Origin: an uncultured Chitinophaga sp.
GTDB taxonomy: Bacteria > Bacteroidota > Bacteroidia > Chitinophagales > Chitinophagaceae
Assembly (NCBI RefSeq): GCF_946479755.1
Contig: NZ_CAMLHC010000001.1
Location: 434,001 to 498,000 of the forward strand
DNA: 64,000 nucleotides
Direction of reading: 5' to 3'
Below the pieces are notes generated by a model that worked only from the letters and a program-made list of their open reading frames with translations, was not told the origin of the DNA and ran no database searches. Positions 45,601 to 53,491 of this stretch are shown one piece after another. Position 1 is the stretch's first letter. The number at the start of each line of letters is the position of its first letter. The translations under genes were made by a program, and so were the position numbers.

Positions 45601-48600
45601 CTTTGTCGGGGATGACGGCAAAGGTAATCGCCTGGCTGGCAGGGGTAACGGTCAGCGTACCGGCTTTATAGGTAAAGTCGTAGTTGGCGGCGCTGAAAGT
45701 TGGACTGGCCAGGCTGACAGGGTAGGCGCCGGCCGGACTGTTAATGTCAGCGCTGGTGCCGACAGCAGCCGTACCGGTGACAACGCTGCCGTTATCGGCG
45801 CCGATATAGCCGGTGATGGTATAATCTAATAATGGATTTGCCTGTTTGTATGCCCTTGTTTTATCATTAGCGGTGACGGTAAGCACTGCTTTACCCACCT
45901 GGAAGGTTTGTTGTTCCCGGGCGGCCGGCTGATAGTTGCTGTCGCCCGCCTGATCGGCTGCGAGGGTTACGCTGCCGCTGCCGGTGATGGTAACAGTATT
46001 GCCGTTGATCGTGGCGGGACCGTTGAGGACCGAATACCTGACAGGCAGCCCGCTGGTGCTGGTGGCGCTAAGCGTAAATGGCGCATCGCCATAGGTCTTG
46101 CCGCCGATAGCCGGGAAGGTGATGGATTGCCGTGCTGCGGTGATCGTCAGGGTGCCGTTGGCCGGGAGGATGATATAATTGGCCGTACTGAGCGCTGCAC
46201 TGATCATGATGGGATAATCTCCGGGCTGGCTAAGCAGGTCCGCTGTGGTGGAGAAACGGATCGTAGCGGCGCCGGCCACCACGGAAACGTCGTCGCCATT
46301 TACAAAGCCGGTAAAGCTATAGGTAAACGGCGGGTCGTTCTGCTGGTATTCCCTGGTCTTATCGTCCGCTTTAAGCGTCAGGTAAGCTTTGTTAACGTTG
46401 AAGCTTCCGGACACGGAACTGGCCGCATTGTAGTTGTTGTTCCCGGGTTGATGGGCTGTTACCACTACATTACCGCCGCCGGTGATGGTCAGGATGTTCG
46501 CCGCAATAGTGGCCGGGCCGGTTACGGTATAGCTTACAGGTAACCCTGCATCACTGGTGGCATTCAGCGTGATTGGCGCTGCTCCGTAAGTCTGGTCCGC
46601 CGGTACCGGGAAAGTGATGGTCTGCGGTAATGTGGTGACGGTGAGCGTTCCACTGGTAAAGCTGAAGTCGTAGTTGTCTGCGTACAGGCTGCCTTTTGTA
46701 ATAGTAATCGGGTAAATGCCGGCGTCGCTGGATGGGGCAGCGGTCGTAGCAATCAGCGGCGCACCACTGACAACAGCGGCATTATCACCGTTCATATAGC
46801 CGTTAACGATATAGTCCAGTGTAGGATTAGCCTGTTGGTATGCCCTTGTTTTGCTGTTGGCGGTAACGGTAAGCATCGCTTTATTGATGCGGAACGTCTG
46901 TGTTTCCTGCAGCGCCGGATCATAGTTACCATCGCCGGCTTGTTTGGCCGCAATGGTGACAGTACCGGTACCGGTGATGGTGACGGTGCTACCGCTAAGC
47001 GTAGCAGGACCGCTGACAACGGAATAAACGACCGGCAGACCGCTGCTGCTGGTCGCGCCGAGTGTAAAGCTTCCCTCACCGTAAGTCTTGTCACTGATAG
47101 CGGGGAAGGTGATGAATTGCGGCGCTACGGTGATCGTCATCGTGCCGGTAGCGGTGAATATGTTGTAATGATTGGACGTGGGAATGGCGGAGAACTGGAT
47201 AGGATAGCTGCCAGGCGCACTGTTCAGGTCAGCGCTTGTTGTCAGGGTTACGCTGCCGGTCAGCACGGAAGCATCTTCCCCGTTCACAAAACCGCTGTAG
47301 TGATATGTCAGCGCCGGATTGTTGCGGCCATACTCCCTTGCATAGTTGTCGGCCATAAGGCTCAGCGGAGCTTTGGATACGGAAAAACTGGTTACCAGCG
47401 GTGCCGCCGGGTCGTAATTGTTATCGCCTCCCTGTGTAGCCGTTACCGTTACGGTACCTATACCGGTAATGGTGACCATACTTCCAATGAGGCTGGCAGG
47501 GCCGGTCAAGGTATAACTTACCGGCAGGCCTGCGTCGCTGACAGCATTCAGGGGGAATGGTGCGTCGCCATAAGTTTTGCCTGGTATAGGCGGTGCGCTG
47601 ATAGCCTGTGCGGCCTTTGTTACGGTGATGGTACCGTTCGTCATGCTGAAACCGTAGTTGTCAGCATACAAAGAGCCTGCGGTGATGGTAATGGGATAAG
47701 TCCCTGGTACGTCGGATACATCGGCAGTGGTGCTGATGTCCGGCTGGCCGCTGACAACGGAAGCGTTATCTCCGTTCACAAACCCGGTGACGGTATAATC
47801 CAGGGCCGGATTGGCCTGTTTATAGGAACGGGTTTTGTCATTGGCAGTGACGGTCAGCATTGCTTTTTTCACAGTCAGGGACTGTGATACCGGTGTAGCG
47901 GGCAGGTGATTGACGTCGCCGGGCTGCGTGGCATTGATGGTAACAGTGCCGGCGCCGGTAATGGTAAGAACGTTGCCCGTCACGGTAGCCGGACCGGAAA
48001 CGGCGTACACGATATCAAGACCGGTGTCCGTCTGTTTGGCCAGCGTGATCGGCGTGGCGCCATACGTAACCTCCGCCGGAACAGTGAAGTTGATCTGCTG
48101 TGTCGCCGGTGTGATCGTGAAGGTGCCCGTAGCCGCGGTAAAGCTGTAATTATCGGCGCTAAGTCCGCTCACATCGGGTGTAATGGTATAGGTGCCTACG
48201 GGGCTGGTGAGCGTGGTAGCGGTGCTATAGGTGGCGGTGCCGCGTATTACGGAAGGGGTCTCATTAAATACAAAACCGCTGTAGGTGCCGGTGAAGGGCG
48301 GGTCTGCGGTGTAGTATGGCCTTGTATTATTAACAGGTGTTACGGTGAGGGCTTTTTTGTTCACCGTCAGTGTCTGGCTCACACCGGTGGTATTAGCGAG
48401 GTAACCGTTGCTGGCGCTGGCGGTAGCGGTGATCTGCGTTGTGCCTGCGCCGTTGATTTTGATAGCACTGTTCACGATGGTGGCTACTGCCGGGTTACCG
48501 GAAGTGTAAGTGATCACGCCGTCGCCGCTGGAGCTGGCGAAGTGATAGAAGTTATTATCGCCGTAGGTATGTGCCGGGATCGGGTTAAATGTGATGGTCT

Positions 48601-50413
48601 GGGCCTGCGCCTGGTATTCATACGCACCCAAGTCAATGCCGGTATTGCTGATACGTGGCTGACCGGCAAGATCTGTATTGCCGGCCTGTACAGGATAGCC
48701 ATTGGCGTTAGTGGACGGGTCACCCTTGTTGATGACCGGGCTGATGACCTTCAGGCTCAGGTCTCCGTTGGCGATATCGGTGAAATATACATCTGTGTAA
48801 AAAGTGTAAGGCGTGTTGCTCTCATAGTAGATGGTGCCTGCAATGGTATAATAGTAGGTGATAAGGCCCCCGGTCCGGATAATACTCAGCGGATGATTGT
48901 TATTGGTGATGATGGTGTTGTACATGTCCAGCCGGCCACCGCCTTGTCTGATACCGGAGGGTGTGTTGCCGGCAATAGTGGTATTGACGATCTTCAGCGT
49001 GCCGCTGGTGGTGATAGCTCCTTCGTCGGTACCTGCTCCGTTGCCGAAGAAACTGCTGTTGGTGATGGTAGCGTTGCTGGCAACAGGGAGATAAAGGGCG
49101 CCGCCCGCTGCCGCTGCTTTATTGCCGTAAAAGCGTGTATTCCTGATCGTGATAGCGGCGCCTGTGCTGTTGTGGAAGCCGGCCCCATTGGGGTCGCCGG
49201 TATTGCCGGAAGTACCGCCGCCGGTGATGATAACGCCGTCCAGTGTATGATTTCCGCCGTTGCCGGTGACTACATGATAGCTGTTGGTTCCCTGTATGTT
49301 GGCCGTTTTGAGTGTAATGTCGTTGGTAACAACGTCATTGTTGTCGATGTCTCCGCTGAGGACCACCGGGTTAGCACCGATGTTCCTGTCTGCGGTATTG
49401 TTTTCGGTGCCGGCAAATCCGCCATATACCGGTACGTCATTGACGAGTTTAAAAGTCTGCGCAGGGTCGGTGGTGCTGGTGGGTTTGTAAGTACCCCTGG
49501 CTACCCATATCTGCCTGACGCCATTGGCAGGATTAGCAGCGGCCGACAGGGCGTCGCGGAGTTCGGTCAGCGGAGTGCTCCAGCTGCTGCCGTCACCCGG
49601 TGAAGCAGATTGTTTGTTGACATACAAAATACCGCCTGCGTCGGGCTTCACAATGCTCAGCTGGCAGGGTGGCGTTTTTTTTAGATCGAATGCGGAAGGT
49701 ACCGGCGCCGTCATGGTGTTGTCCTTGGCCCAGTTGGCAGGGTCCTGTATCAATGCCTGTAAGGTGGACAGGGAGTTGGCAGCTGCAACGTTACAGTTAT
49801 AGCGGCCATTTACCGCGGTAATACCAGGGGCCATCGCGGGCGACAGCCCGCCCGGCAGCATGGATTTGGAGGAGGTAAACTCACACGGATCCAGTGACGA
49901 CTCCCAGGCAGTCCGGTTGATATTGAGTCCTGCGATAACCCTGATAAAAGGAGCGGAGCCTGTGAAGGCAAACAGCTGATCGCCGGCCAGCCCGAGGCTG
50001 AGGTATTCTTTGTTGCCTGAAGCTTTGGTGGCCAGCACGCCGGTTACCGTGCCTACGGAGGCGGTGAGTTTGTATTTGCAGGTGATGACGATCACCTGAC
50101 CGGCTTTGAGGGGGGCGGGACCGGACTGCCACAAGATCATCCCGTCTGTCTGTGAACCGCCGGCAGCGCAGGAGAGCGACTGAAAGTCGTTGCCTGTCCA
50201 GCCCAGATCTGTAAAATAAATATTGGTGTTGGCCGGCAGGTCACGGAACAGCACAAACGAAAAAGCATCGTCCTGTATATTGCCGTCCGTATCGTCGTCG
50301 AAAGTGGTGAAGCCGGTAAACATCAGGTCGCCGGGGTTCTGCGCCTGAAGCACTGTTGTGATGCCTGTCAGCAGTAATATCGTTATGATTGTCCTGCGTA
50401 GAAATAACTTCAT
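42668..50413 (-). CDS. giant MBG-repeat surface adhesin with beta-helix domain and T9SS type B tail
   Basis: A 2581-residue exported protein. Signal peptide 1-24 (IITILLLTGITTVLQAQ). Residues about 25-235 form a beta-rich domain starting NPGDLMFTGFTTFDDDTDG. Residues about 260-600 resemble a right-handed beta-helix (GILYVNKQSASPGDGSSW, HTLDGVIITGGGTSGNTGD). Residues about 603-2335 hold eleven Ig-like units (TYGD type) alternating with ten MBG units (LTVTANDKTRAY, TYTVTGFVN). Two further Ig-like domains precede the CHU_C sorting domain (TNILTPNGDGINDVW ... GTYYYIIDLGENRP). It should be displayed on the surface through T9SS with the downstream SprF. Probable adhesin; the ligand is unknown. Confidence 0.92.
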   Translation of the reverse strand: MKLFLRRTIITILLLTGITTVLQAQNPGDLMFTGFTTFDDDTDGNIQDDAFSFVLFRDLPANTNIYFTDLGWTGNDFQSLSCAAGGSQTDGMILWQSGPAPLKAGQVIVITCKYKLTASVGTVTGVLATKASGNKEYLSLGLAGDQLFAFTGSAPFIRVIAGLNINRTAWESSLDPCEFTSSKSMLPGGLSPAMAPGITAVNGRYNCNVAAANSLSTLQALIQDPANWAKDNTMTAPVPSAFDLKKTPPCQLSIVKPDAGGILYVNKQSASPGDGSSWSTPLTELRDALSAAANPANGVRQIWVARGTYKPTSTTDPAQTFKLVNDVPVYGGFAGTENNTADRNIGANPVVLSGDIDNNDVVTNDITLKTANIQGTNSYHVVTGNGGNHTLDGVIITGGGTSGNTGDPNGAGFHNSTGAAITIRNTRFYGNKAAAAGGALYLPVASNATITNSSFFGNGAGTDEGAITTSGTLKIVNTTIAGNTPSGIRQGGGRLDMYNTIITNNNHPLSIIRTGGLITYYYTIAGTIYYESNTPYTFYTDVYFTDIANGDLSLKVISPVINKGDPSTNANGYPVQAGNTDLAGQPRISNTGIDLGAYEYQAQAQTITFNPIPAHTYGDNNFYHFASSSGDGVITYTSGNPAVATIVNSAIKINGAGTTQITATASASNGYLANTTGVSQTLTVNKKALTVTPVNNTRPYYTADPPFTGTYSGFVFNETPSVIRGTATYSTATTLTSPVGTYTITPDVSGLSADNYSFTAATGTFTITPATQQINFTVPAEVTYGATPITLAKQTDTGLDIVYAVSGPATVTGNVLTITGAGTVTINATQPGDVNHLPATPVSQSLTVKKAMLTVTANDKTRSYKQANPALDYTVTGFVNGDNASVVSGQPDISTTADVSDVPGTYPITITAGSLYADNYGFSMTNGTITVTKAAQAISAPPIPGKTYGDAPFPLNAVSDAGLPVSYTLTGPASLIGSMVTITGIGTVTVTATQGGDNNYDPAAPLVTSFSVSKAPLSLMADNYAREYGRNNPALTYHYSGFVNGEDASVLTGSVTLTTSADLNSAPGSYPIQFSAIPTSNHYNIFTATGTMTITVAPQFITFPAISDKTYGEGSFTLGATSSSGLPVVYSVVSGPATLSGSTVTITGTGTVTIAAKQAGDGNYDPALQETQTFRINKAMLTVTANSKTRAYQQANPTLDYIVNGYMNGDNAAVVSGAPLIATTAAPSSDAGIYPITITKGSLYADNYDFSFTSGTLTVTTLPQTITFPVPADQTYGAAPITLNATSDAGLPVSYTVTGPATIAANILTITGGGNVVVTAHQPGNNNYNAASSVSGSFNVNKAYLTLKADDKTREYQQNDPPFTYSFTGFVNGDDVSVVAGAATIRFSTTADLLSQPGDYPIMISAALSTANYIILPANGTLTITAARQSITFPAIGGKTYGDAPFTLSATSTSGLPVRYSVLNGPATINGNTVTITGSGSVTLAADQAGDSNYQPAAREQQTFQVGKAVLTVTANDKTRAYKQANPLLDYTITGYIGADNGSVVTGTAAVGTSADINSPAGAYPVSLASPTFSAANYDFTYKAGTLTVTPASQAITFAVIPDKVYGDPSFALQATSDAGLPVTLAVTGGPATISGHTVTITGAGTVTVTAIQNGDANYNAAMPVSRSFKITPAMLTVKADDQQRPYGANNPLLTYTVTGFVYQEDSRVVTGAPILSATADASSAVGTYPIRVTAGDLSAANYTFRFTDGTLTVGQTSQAINFPAISNKTYGDAAFTLSATSTSQLPVTYTVLGGPATISGNTVTLTGTGAVSIAADQAGDARFTPAVRVINTFNIDKAILTVTAADKNRAYGAPDPALTYSISGFVYNDNNSVVTGDADISTPAHTTSAPGVYPITVSAGRLTAAHYSFRFVDGHLTISKAAQTVRFNALPAKTYGDTPFAVSATSDAGLPVSLAVTAGPATISGNLLQITGVGTVTVTATQNGDANYNAATPVSQSFTVAPAVLQVRADDQQRAFGAANPTLTYTTTGFVNNENSSVVSGAPMLNTTANTTSAAGTYPISITAGSLRAANYTFTLTGGTLTVGPADQSITFPVISGKTYGDAAFTLSATASSALPVSYRIVSGPATVNGNTVTLTGAGMVTIAASQPGNTAFKPAAPVNRTFNVDKAALTVTAKNDTRTYNGAAYTGGNGAAYTGFVNGDNAGRLTGTLTYSGTAQGAVNAGTYAITPAGLYSNDYTLTYLSGTLTIQRAAQQITFTAPGNKNQGDADFPLVATASSGLPVSFGSNNTTVIAVSGSTATVGNAGTAMITASQAGNANYEAAAPVTQTIVVSAYPLPVITAQGSTVFCEGGSVTLQSTAAPVYEWYRNNIRISGAGSRTFTATESGSYTVKAIYPGHTGVTSAAIAVTVNPLPAGQLQVNGNTTISKGESVTLVASGGTSYRWEPATGLSDAAAPAPVARPTATTTYRVTISNAAGCSVVRDVTINVKEDYKLEPTNILTPNGDGINDVWVVKNIDMYPQHEVKIFDRTGRLIYRQRGYTNNWKGTINGQRLAEGTYYYIIDLGENRPLFKGFITIVHEN
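43405..48605 (-). repeat. tandem coding repeats (about 490-bp units, about 990-bp two-unit period)
   Basis: The conserved TYGD codons recur at about 44108, 44600, 45098, 45592, 46090, 46585, 47080, 47570 and 48060, a spacing near 490 bp. Alternate units resemble each other more: one set has ATSTSxLPV and IAAxQAGD, the other ATSDAGLPV and VTAxQNGDANYNAA. This gives a higher-order period near 990 bp. Each unit encodes one Ig-like plus one MBG domain. Confidence 0.8.
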
Positions 50414-50450
50414 AGAGGGAAGTCTTAGGGATAAAAAATATATCGTTGTG

Positions 50451-50469
50451 CATCCTGTGGTACAGGATG
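50451..50469 (-). other. hairpin between binding-protein-like gene and adhesin gene
   Basis: CATCCTGT / ACAGGATG form a perfect 8-bp stem with a 3-nt loop, in the 85-bp gap before the giant gene. No T-tract follows and no TAnnTTTG box is present in the gap, so it is more likely an mRNA stability or attenuation element inside one operon than an operon end. Confidence 0.4.
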
Positions 50470-50498
50470 TAAGTAGGTTGTGTTGTGCTGCGCAGTTG

Positions 50499-51638
50499 TC
50501 AGGCGCAGAGATAAGTGTTGACCCAGCCGGAAGACGGTCCTTCCGGTTTCATTTGCACAATGTCCTGCAAGATAGATGCGGTGTTGCCAATTTCTCCGAG
50601 GATGGCCGGTTTGAAGTCTTCATTCATCTCTACGAGCCACGAAGGGCCGAGTATATGATGCGTGGCTGCGTCCATATGCAGGGTGCCGCGCGGACTTTCC
50701 AGCTGCACCGCTTTCAGCATGTCCAGTATGTCTCCCGCACGGAAGTGATGCTCTCCGGCGGTCCCGAGAATTTGTTCCAGGATGACGCCGGTATTCCAGC
50801 CGTGGAGTGCCGCTATAGAGGCTTCCCGTCCACAGTGTTGCCGGAATTGTGTTTTGAATAATTCGTTGGCGGTGTTGTCCAGTATGGATACCCAGGGGGT
50901 ATAGCCGCGGAGGCGGAACGGCAGTCCCAGCGGTCCGTGTATGGCGGGCAGTGTTTCGTCGAGGAGCATAGGGCCGGCGAACAGTTGTAAACCGTTGATG
51001 CCTGACCGTTGTAAATGCTGCAGAAAACAATGCGCCAGGTCGCCGTTGAAAAGTGACAACAGTGCCCGTGTCTCCGGATGTTCGCCGAGGAAAGCCTCCA
51101 GTGGCCCGGTATTGAAGTCAGCTGTTTTGTATTGGCTGATGTAATTGTAAGTGACCTGACCGCCGCTTTTCGTATAGGCGTCCGATAAAGCATGACAGTG
51201 GGAATATCCGCCGTCATAAAAAGACGTACATACGGCAGCGTGGGAAGCCTGCATGGCTGCGTGCATGCCGGTGAGCCTGCAATGAACAGTGCTGTTGAGC
51301 GTATGCGACAGCATGGCCGGATGCGGTTCCCAGCTGTGCAGGTATTTGGCGCCGCTATGTACCGCGATCACCAGTTTATTCAGCATCCGTGCGAGATCGG
51401 CTGTCTGTTTCAGTGTTTCCTGGTCTGCATATACAACGAGTATGTCTGCGTTCTCCTCCAGCAGCAGCCGTTCAGCTTCCTGCTGCACCAGGCCGGCATC
51501 GGTACCGAATTTGATGTTGCTGCTGAGCAGTGTGGCGCCGGTTTGCCGGTGTTGCAGGTAAGCAGCCATGCCTGCCTGAAAGTCGTGTTGCAGCAGGAGG
51601 TGAAAGGTAGATCTGGGCAAAAGCGTTCCTATCTTCAT
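50499..51638 (-). CDS. periplasmic-binding-protein-like protein without signal peptide
   Basis: A 379-residue protein resembling type I periplasmic binding proteins of the branched-chain amino-acid class (Peripla_BP_6): KIGTLLPRST opening strand, LLLEENADILVVYADQETL, HAAVCTSFYDGGYSHCHAL, NGLQLFAGPMLLDETLPA, and RGTLHMDAATHHILGPSWLV. Typical family members carry an export signal; here the ATG at 51638 is followed directly by the first strand, and the longer frame upstream (MPVRRFSI) has no hydrophobic core. It sits 14 bp after the third tail-collar gene and before the adhesin, so a sensing or scaffold role inside that operon is more likely than transport. Confidence 0.75.
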   Translation of the reverse strand: MKIGTLLPRSTFHLLLQHDFQAGMAAYLQHRQTGATLLSSNIKFGTDAGLVQQEAERLLLEENADILVVYADQETLKQTADLARMLNKLVIAVHSGAKYLHSWEPHPAMLSHTLNSTVHCRLTGMHAAMQASHAAVCTSFYDGGYSHCHALSDAYTKSGGQVTYNYISQYKTADFNTGPLEAFLGEHPETRALLSLFNGDLAHCFLQHLQRSGINGLQLFAGPMLLDETLPAIHGPLGLPFRLRGYTPWVSILDNTANELFKTQFRQHCGREASIAALHGWNTGVILEQILGTAGEHHFRAGDILDMLKAVQLESPRGTLHMDAATHHILGPSWLVEMNEDFKPAILGEIGNTASILQDIVQMKPEGPSSGWVNTYLCA

Positions 51639-51652
51639 AACGGTCGTCGGGC

Positions 51653-52186
51653 TCAGGGCTTTGATGGAAAATCGCCGGACAGGCAAATAATGTAATGAAG
51701 GGCCATATAAGGCTGCCTGTTTTCCATGGGCTGGTTGCTGCCTGTGTTTTGTACCTGTATGCTGGTTTTTAGTGGCGCCATACGGTTGGTGGCATGTTTG
51801 ACGGTGCTGTATACCTGTTGCCCGGGTGTGATGGCCATGTTGGTATTATCGGGAGACAACAGTTGTCCGGGATTTTCGCCCAGCACCGGTTGATACAGGC
51901 TGCCGGATATGTTATGCACGTGGGCGGGGAGCTGGTTGGCGAGGAGGGTCACTGACTCTGTACCCAGAAGCTGCCCCGGCTGATAGGCGTTATTCGCTTG
52001 CAGGGGAACTCGCCCACGGAGGTCCGGCAGGTTAAAATAACTTCTGCCATCACCGCCATAAGTAACGCTAAGTATCGCAAACAAGGCGCTGTTCATCGAA
52101 ATCTGCATCCGGCTTCCATCGCAGAACGCCCAGCCCCGGGGAGGGAAGTCACCTGTAAATAGTCTTATTTCTCCGATGTATGGCAT
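51653..52186 (-). CDS. phage tail collar-domain protein (MdpB-like), third copy
   Basis: A 177-residue tail-collar protein: YIGEIRLFTGDFPPRGWAFC, CDG motif, SVTYGGDGRSYFNLPDLRGR at about 41-60, LPAHVHN at about 86, and a C-terminal ENRQPYMALHYIICLSGDFP. Such domains form receptor-binding tips in phage tails and also occur in free-standing bacterial proteins (microcystin-dependent protein type). No signal peptide. Third of three related genes in series; no phage structural gene is nearby. Confidence 0.9.
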   Translation of the reverse strand: MPYIGEIRLFTGDFPPRGWAFCDGSRMQISMNSALFAILSVTYGGDGRSYFNLPDLRGRVPLQANNAYQPGQLLGTESVTLLANQLPAHVHNISGSLYQPVLGENPGQLLSPDNTNMAITPGQQVYSTVKHATNRMAPLKTSIQVQNTGSNQPMENRQPYMALHYIICLSGDFPSKP

Positions 52187-52216
52187 GAGTAGTCGTATAC
52201 GTTGTTTAGGTGGGTA

Positions 52217-52774
52217 TTAGCTGCGGGAAGGAAACAATCCGTCTACCGCTATAAAAAATGAAATCGCCAGATAGGGCTGCATATTATCAACAGGAGGGCC
52301 ACTAACGCCACTATCCAGCTGCAGGGTATCCGGCAGTTTAACGGAGGTGCCGGTCCCGGCGGCGCTGCTATAGAGGTTTCCCGTGGTGGACGTTCCGGCA
52401 TAGGCGCCTGTTGGATTATGCGTATCGTTGATATCCCCGGCGGGGAGGCTGAGCCGGTCTTCCCTTACCGTATGCGTATGTGCCGGCAGGTTGCTGACAT
52501 CGACGGTTACTTTGGTGGCGCCGCCTGTAGTGGCGAGGGGGTAGTTAAGCAAGCCCGGCGCCTGTCCTGCACCAATGGGCACTTTGCCCCGCAGATCAGG
52601 CAACTTAAAGGTAGTGACGCCATTACCGCCATACCGGACTCCCAGTATGGCATAGAGTGCCTGGTTTTGTGCGACGGATAGCTCCCTGCCGTCACAGGGA
52701 AGATAACCCTCAGGTACCTTCGTGAAGGCGGCCATAATGATGTCGCCGATGTGTTGCATTTCCTTTGCAGCCAT
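52217..52774 (-). CDS. phage tail collar-domain protein (MdpB-like), second copy
   Basis: A 185-residue protein: HIGDIIMAAFTKVPEGYLPC, CDGRELSVAQNQALYAILG, RYGGNGVTTFKLPDLRGKVP, then LPAHTHTV and a closing NMQPYLAISFFIAVDGLFP. The middle (about 105-150) is the variable, Ser/Thr/Gly-rich region where family members differ and may bind ligands. Gap to the first copy 16 bp, to the third 30 bp. Confidence 0.9.
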   Translation of the reverse strand: MAAKEMQHIGDIIMAAFTKVPEGYLPCDGRELSVAQNQALYAILGVRYGGNGVTTFKLPDLRGKVPIGAGQAPGLLNYPLATTGGATKVTVDVSNLPAHTHTVREDRLSLPAGDINDTHNPTGAYAGTSTTGNLYSSAAGTGTSVKLPDTLQLDSGVSGPPVDNMQPYLAISFFIAVDGLFPSRS

Positions 52775-52790
52775 GTATCCTGGAAGTAAA

Positions 52791-53342
52791 TTAGAAAGTG
52801 GGAAAAATGCCCTGCAGGGCGATGACGAAATTCATCGCCAGCGAAGGCATCAGATTGTTAACAGGGAAGTTGCCGGTGGCATTGACATCGGTCGTGAAAG
52901 GGCCTCCCAGTTCGCTCACGCTCAACGCCATCATTTTATCGTCGGCCAGCGCGCTGTAACGGGGAGTGCCCGTAGCAGGCGCCGGATAGGCGTTGGAGGG
53001 AGAAGTGGTGTTGGCAACCGTACCTGTTTTCATCCTGATGTCGGTGGTGATGCTGTGTGTGTGGCCGGTAATATGAGCGGCTGTCAGCGGTTTGATGATA
53101 TTACCTCCCGTGCTGCCCGCGGTGTAAACCGGGGGAGTGCTGCTGACACACAACGGCACTCTGCCCCGCAGATCAGGCAAGGCAAACGTGGTAGCCCCAT
53201 CTCCGCCGTAGGTGGTACCGATCAGTGAAAATAACAGTTGATACTCGCTGATGGAAAGCACCTGGCCATCGCACAACGCAAATCCGGGAGGGGCATAGTT
53301 AAAAGCGATGAGAAATATCTCTCCGATGAACGCTTCATCCAT
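52791..53342 (-). CDS. phage tail collar-domain protein (MdpB-like), first copy
   Basis: A 183-residue protein: FIGEIFLIAFNYAPPGFALC, CDGQVLSISEYQLLFSLIG, TYGGDGATTFALPDLRGRVP, HITGHTHSI, and a closing NLMPSLAMNFVIALQGIFP. All three copies share the frame IGEI ... CDG ... YGGxG ... F.LPDLRG.VP but differ in the middle, suggesting duplication followed by divergence into a hetero-oligomer. It is the first gene of the series, 54 nt after a predicted transcript start. Confidence 0.9.
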   Translation of the reverse strand: MDEAFIGEIFLIAFNYAPPGFALCDGQVLSISEYQLLFSLIGTTYGGDGATTFALPDLRGRVPLCVSSTPPVYTAGSTGGNIIKPLTAAHITGHTHSITTDIRMKTGTVANTTSPSNAYPAPATGTPRYSALADDKMMALSVSELGGPFTTDVNATGNFPVNNLMPSLAMNFVIALQGIFPTF

Positions 53343-53402
53343 GGTGGCAGCTGATTTAGATAAAGGGATATAATGTTAGTCCGCGAAATTGAAAAACCAT
53401 TA

Positions 53403-53432
53403 CAAAAGTATTATATATTTTTTCCCATGCAA
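53403..53432 (-). promoter_or_regulatory. promoter of the tail-collar operon
   Basis: On the minus strand TTG (complement of 53430-53432), a 19-bp AT-rich spacer and TACTTTTG (complement of 53403-53410), an exact TAnnTTTG box. A start near 53396 gives a leader of about 54 nt before the first tail-collar gene. No comparable box is visible in the later gaps of the series. Confidence 0.58.
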
Positions 53433-53491
53433 TAATTTATTTCTAAAATATATATCTTTACCCTTTGAGTCTTTTCTGGTCCCTGTAACAT

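Noticed and set aside
43405..48605. CRISPR-like or non-coding tandem repeat
   Set aside because: Units are about 490 bp, in frame within one open reading frame, and encode Ig-like and MBG domains.
43405..49603. Long plus-strand open frames opposite the giant adhesin
   Set aside because: They mirror the repeat codons of the adhesin on the other strand and show no start context, domain or promoter of their own.
50414..50498. Operon boundary between the binding-protein-like gene and the adhesin
   Set aside because: The hairpin has no T tract and no promoter box is visible in the gap, so one operon is the simpler reading, though not proven.
51653..53342. Prophage remnant based on tail-collar proteins
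   Set aside because: There is no capsid, terminase, portal, baseplate, integrase or attachment site; the genes lie in an operon with a T9SS adhesin.
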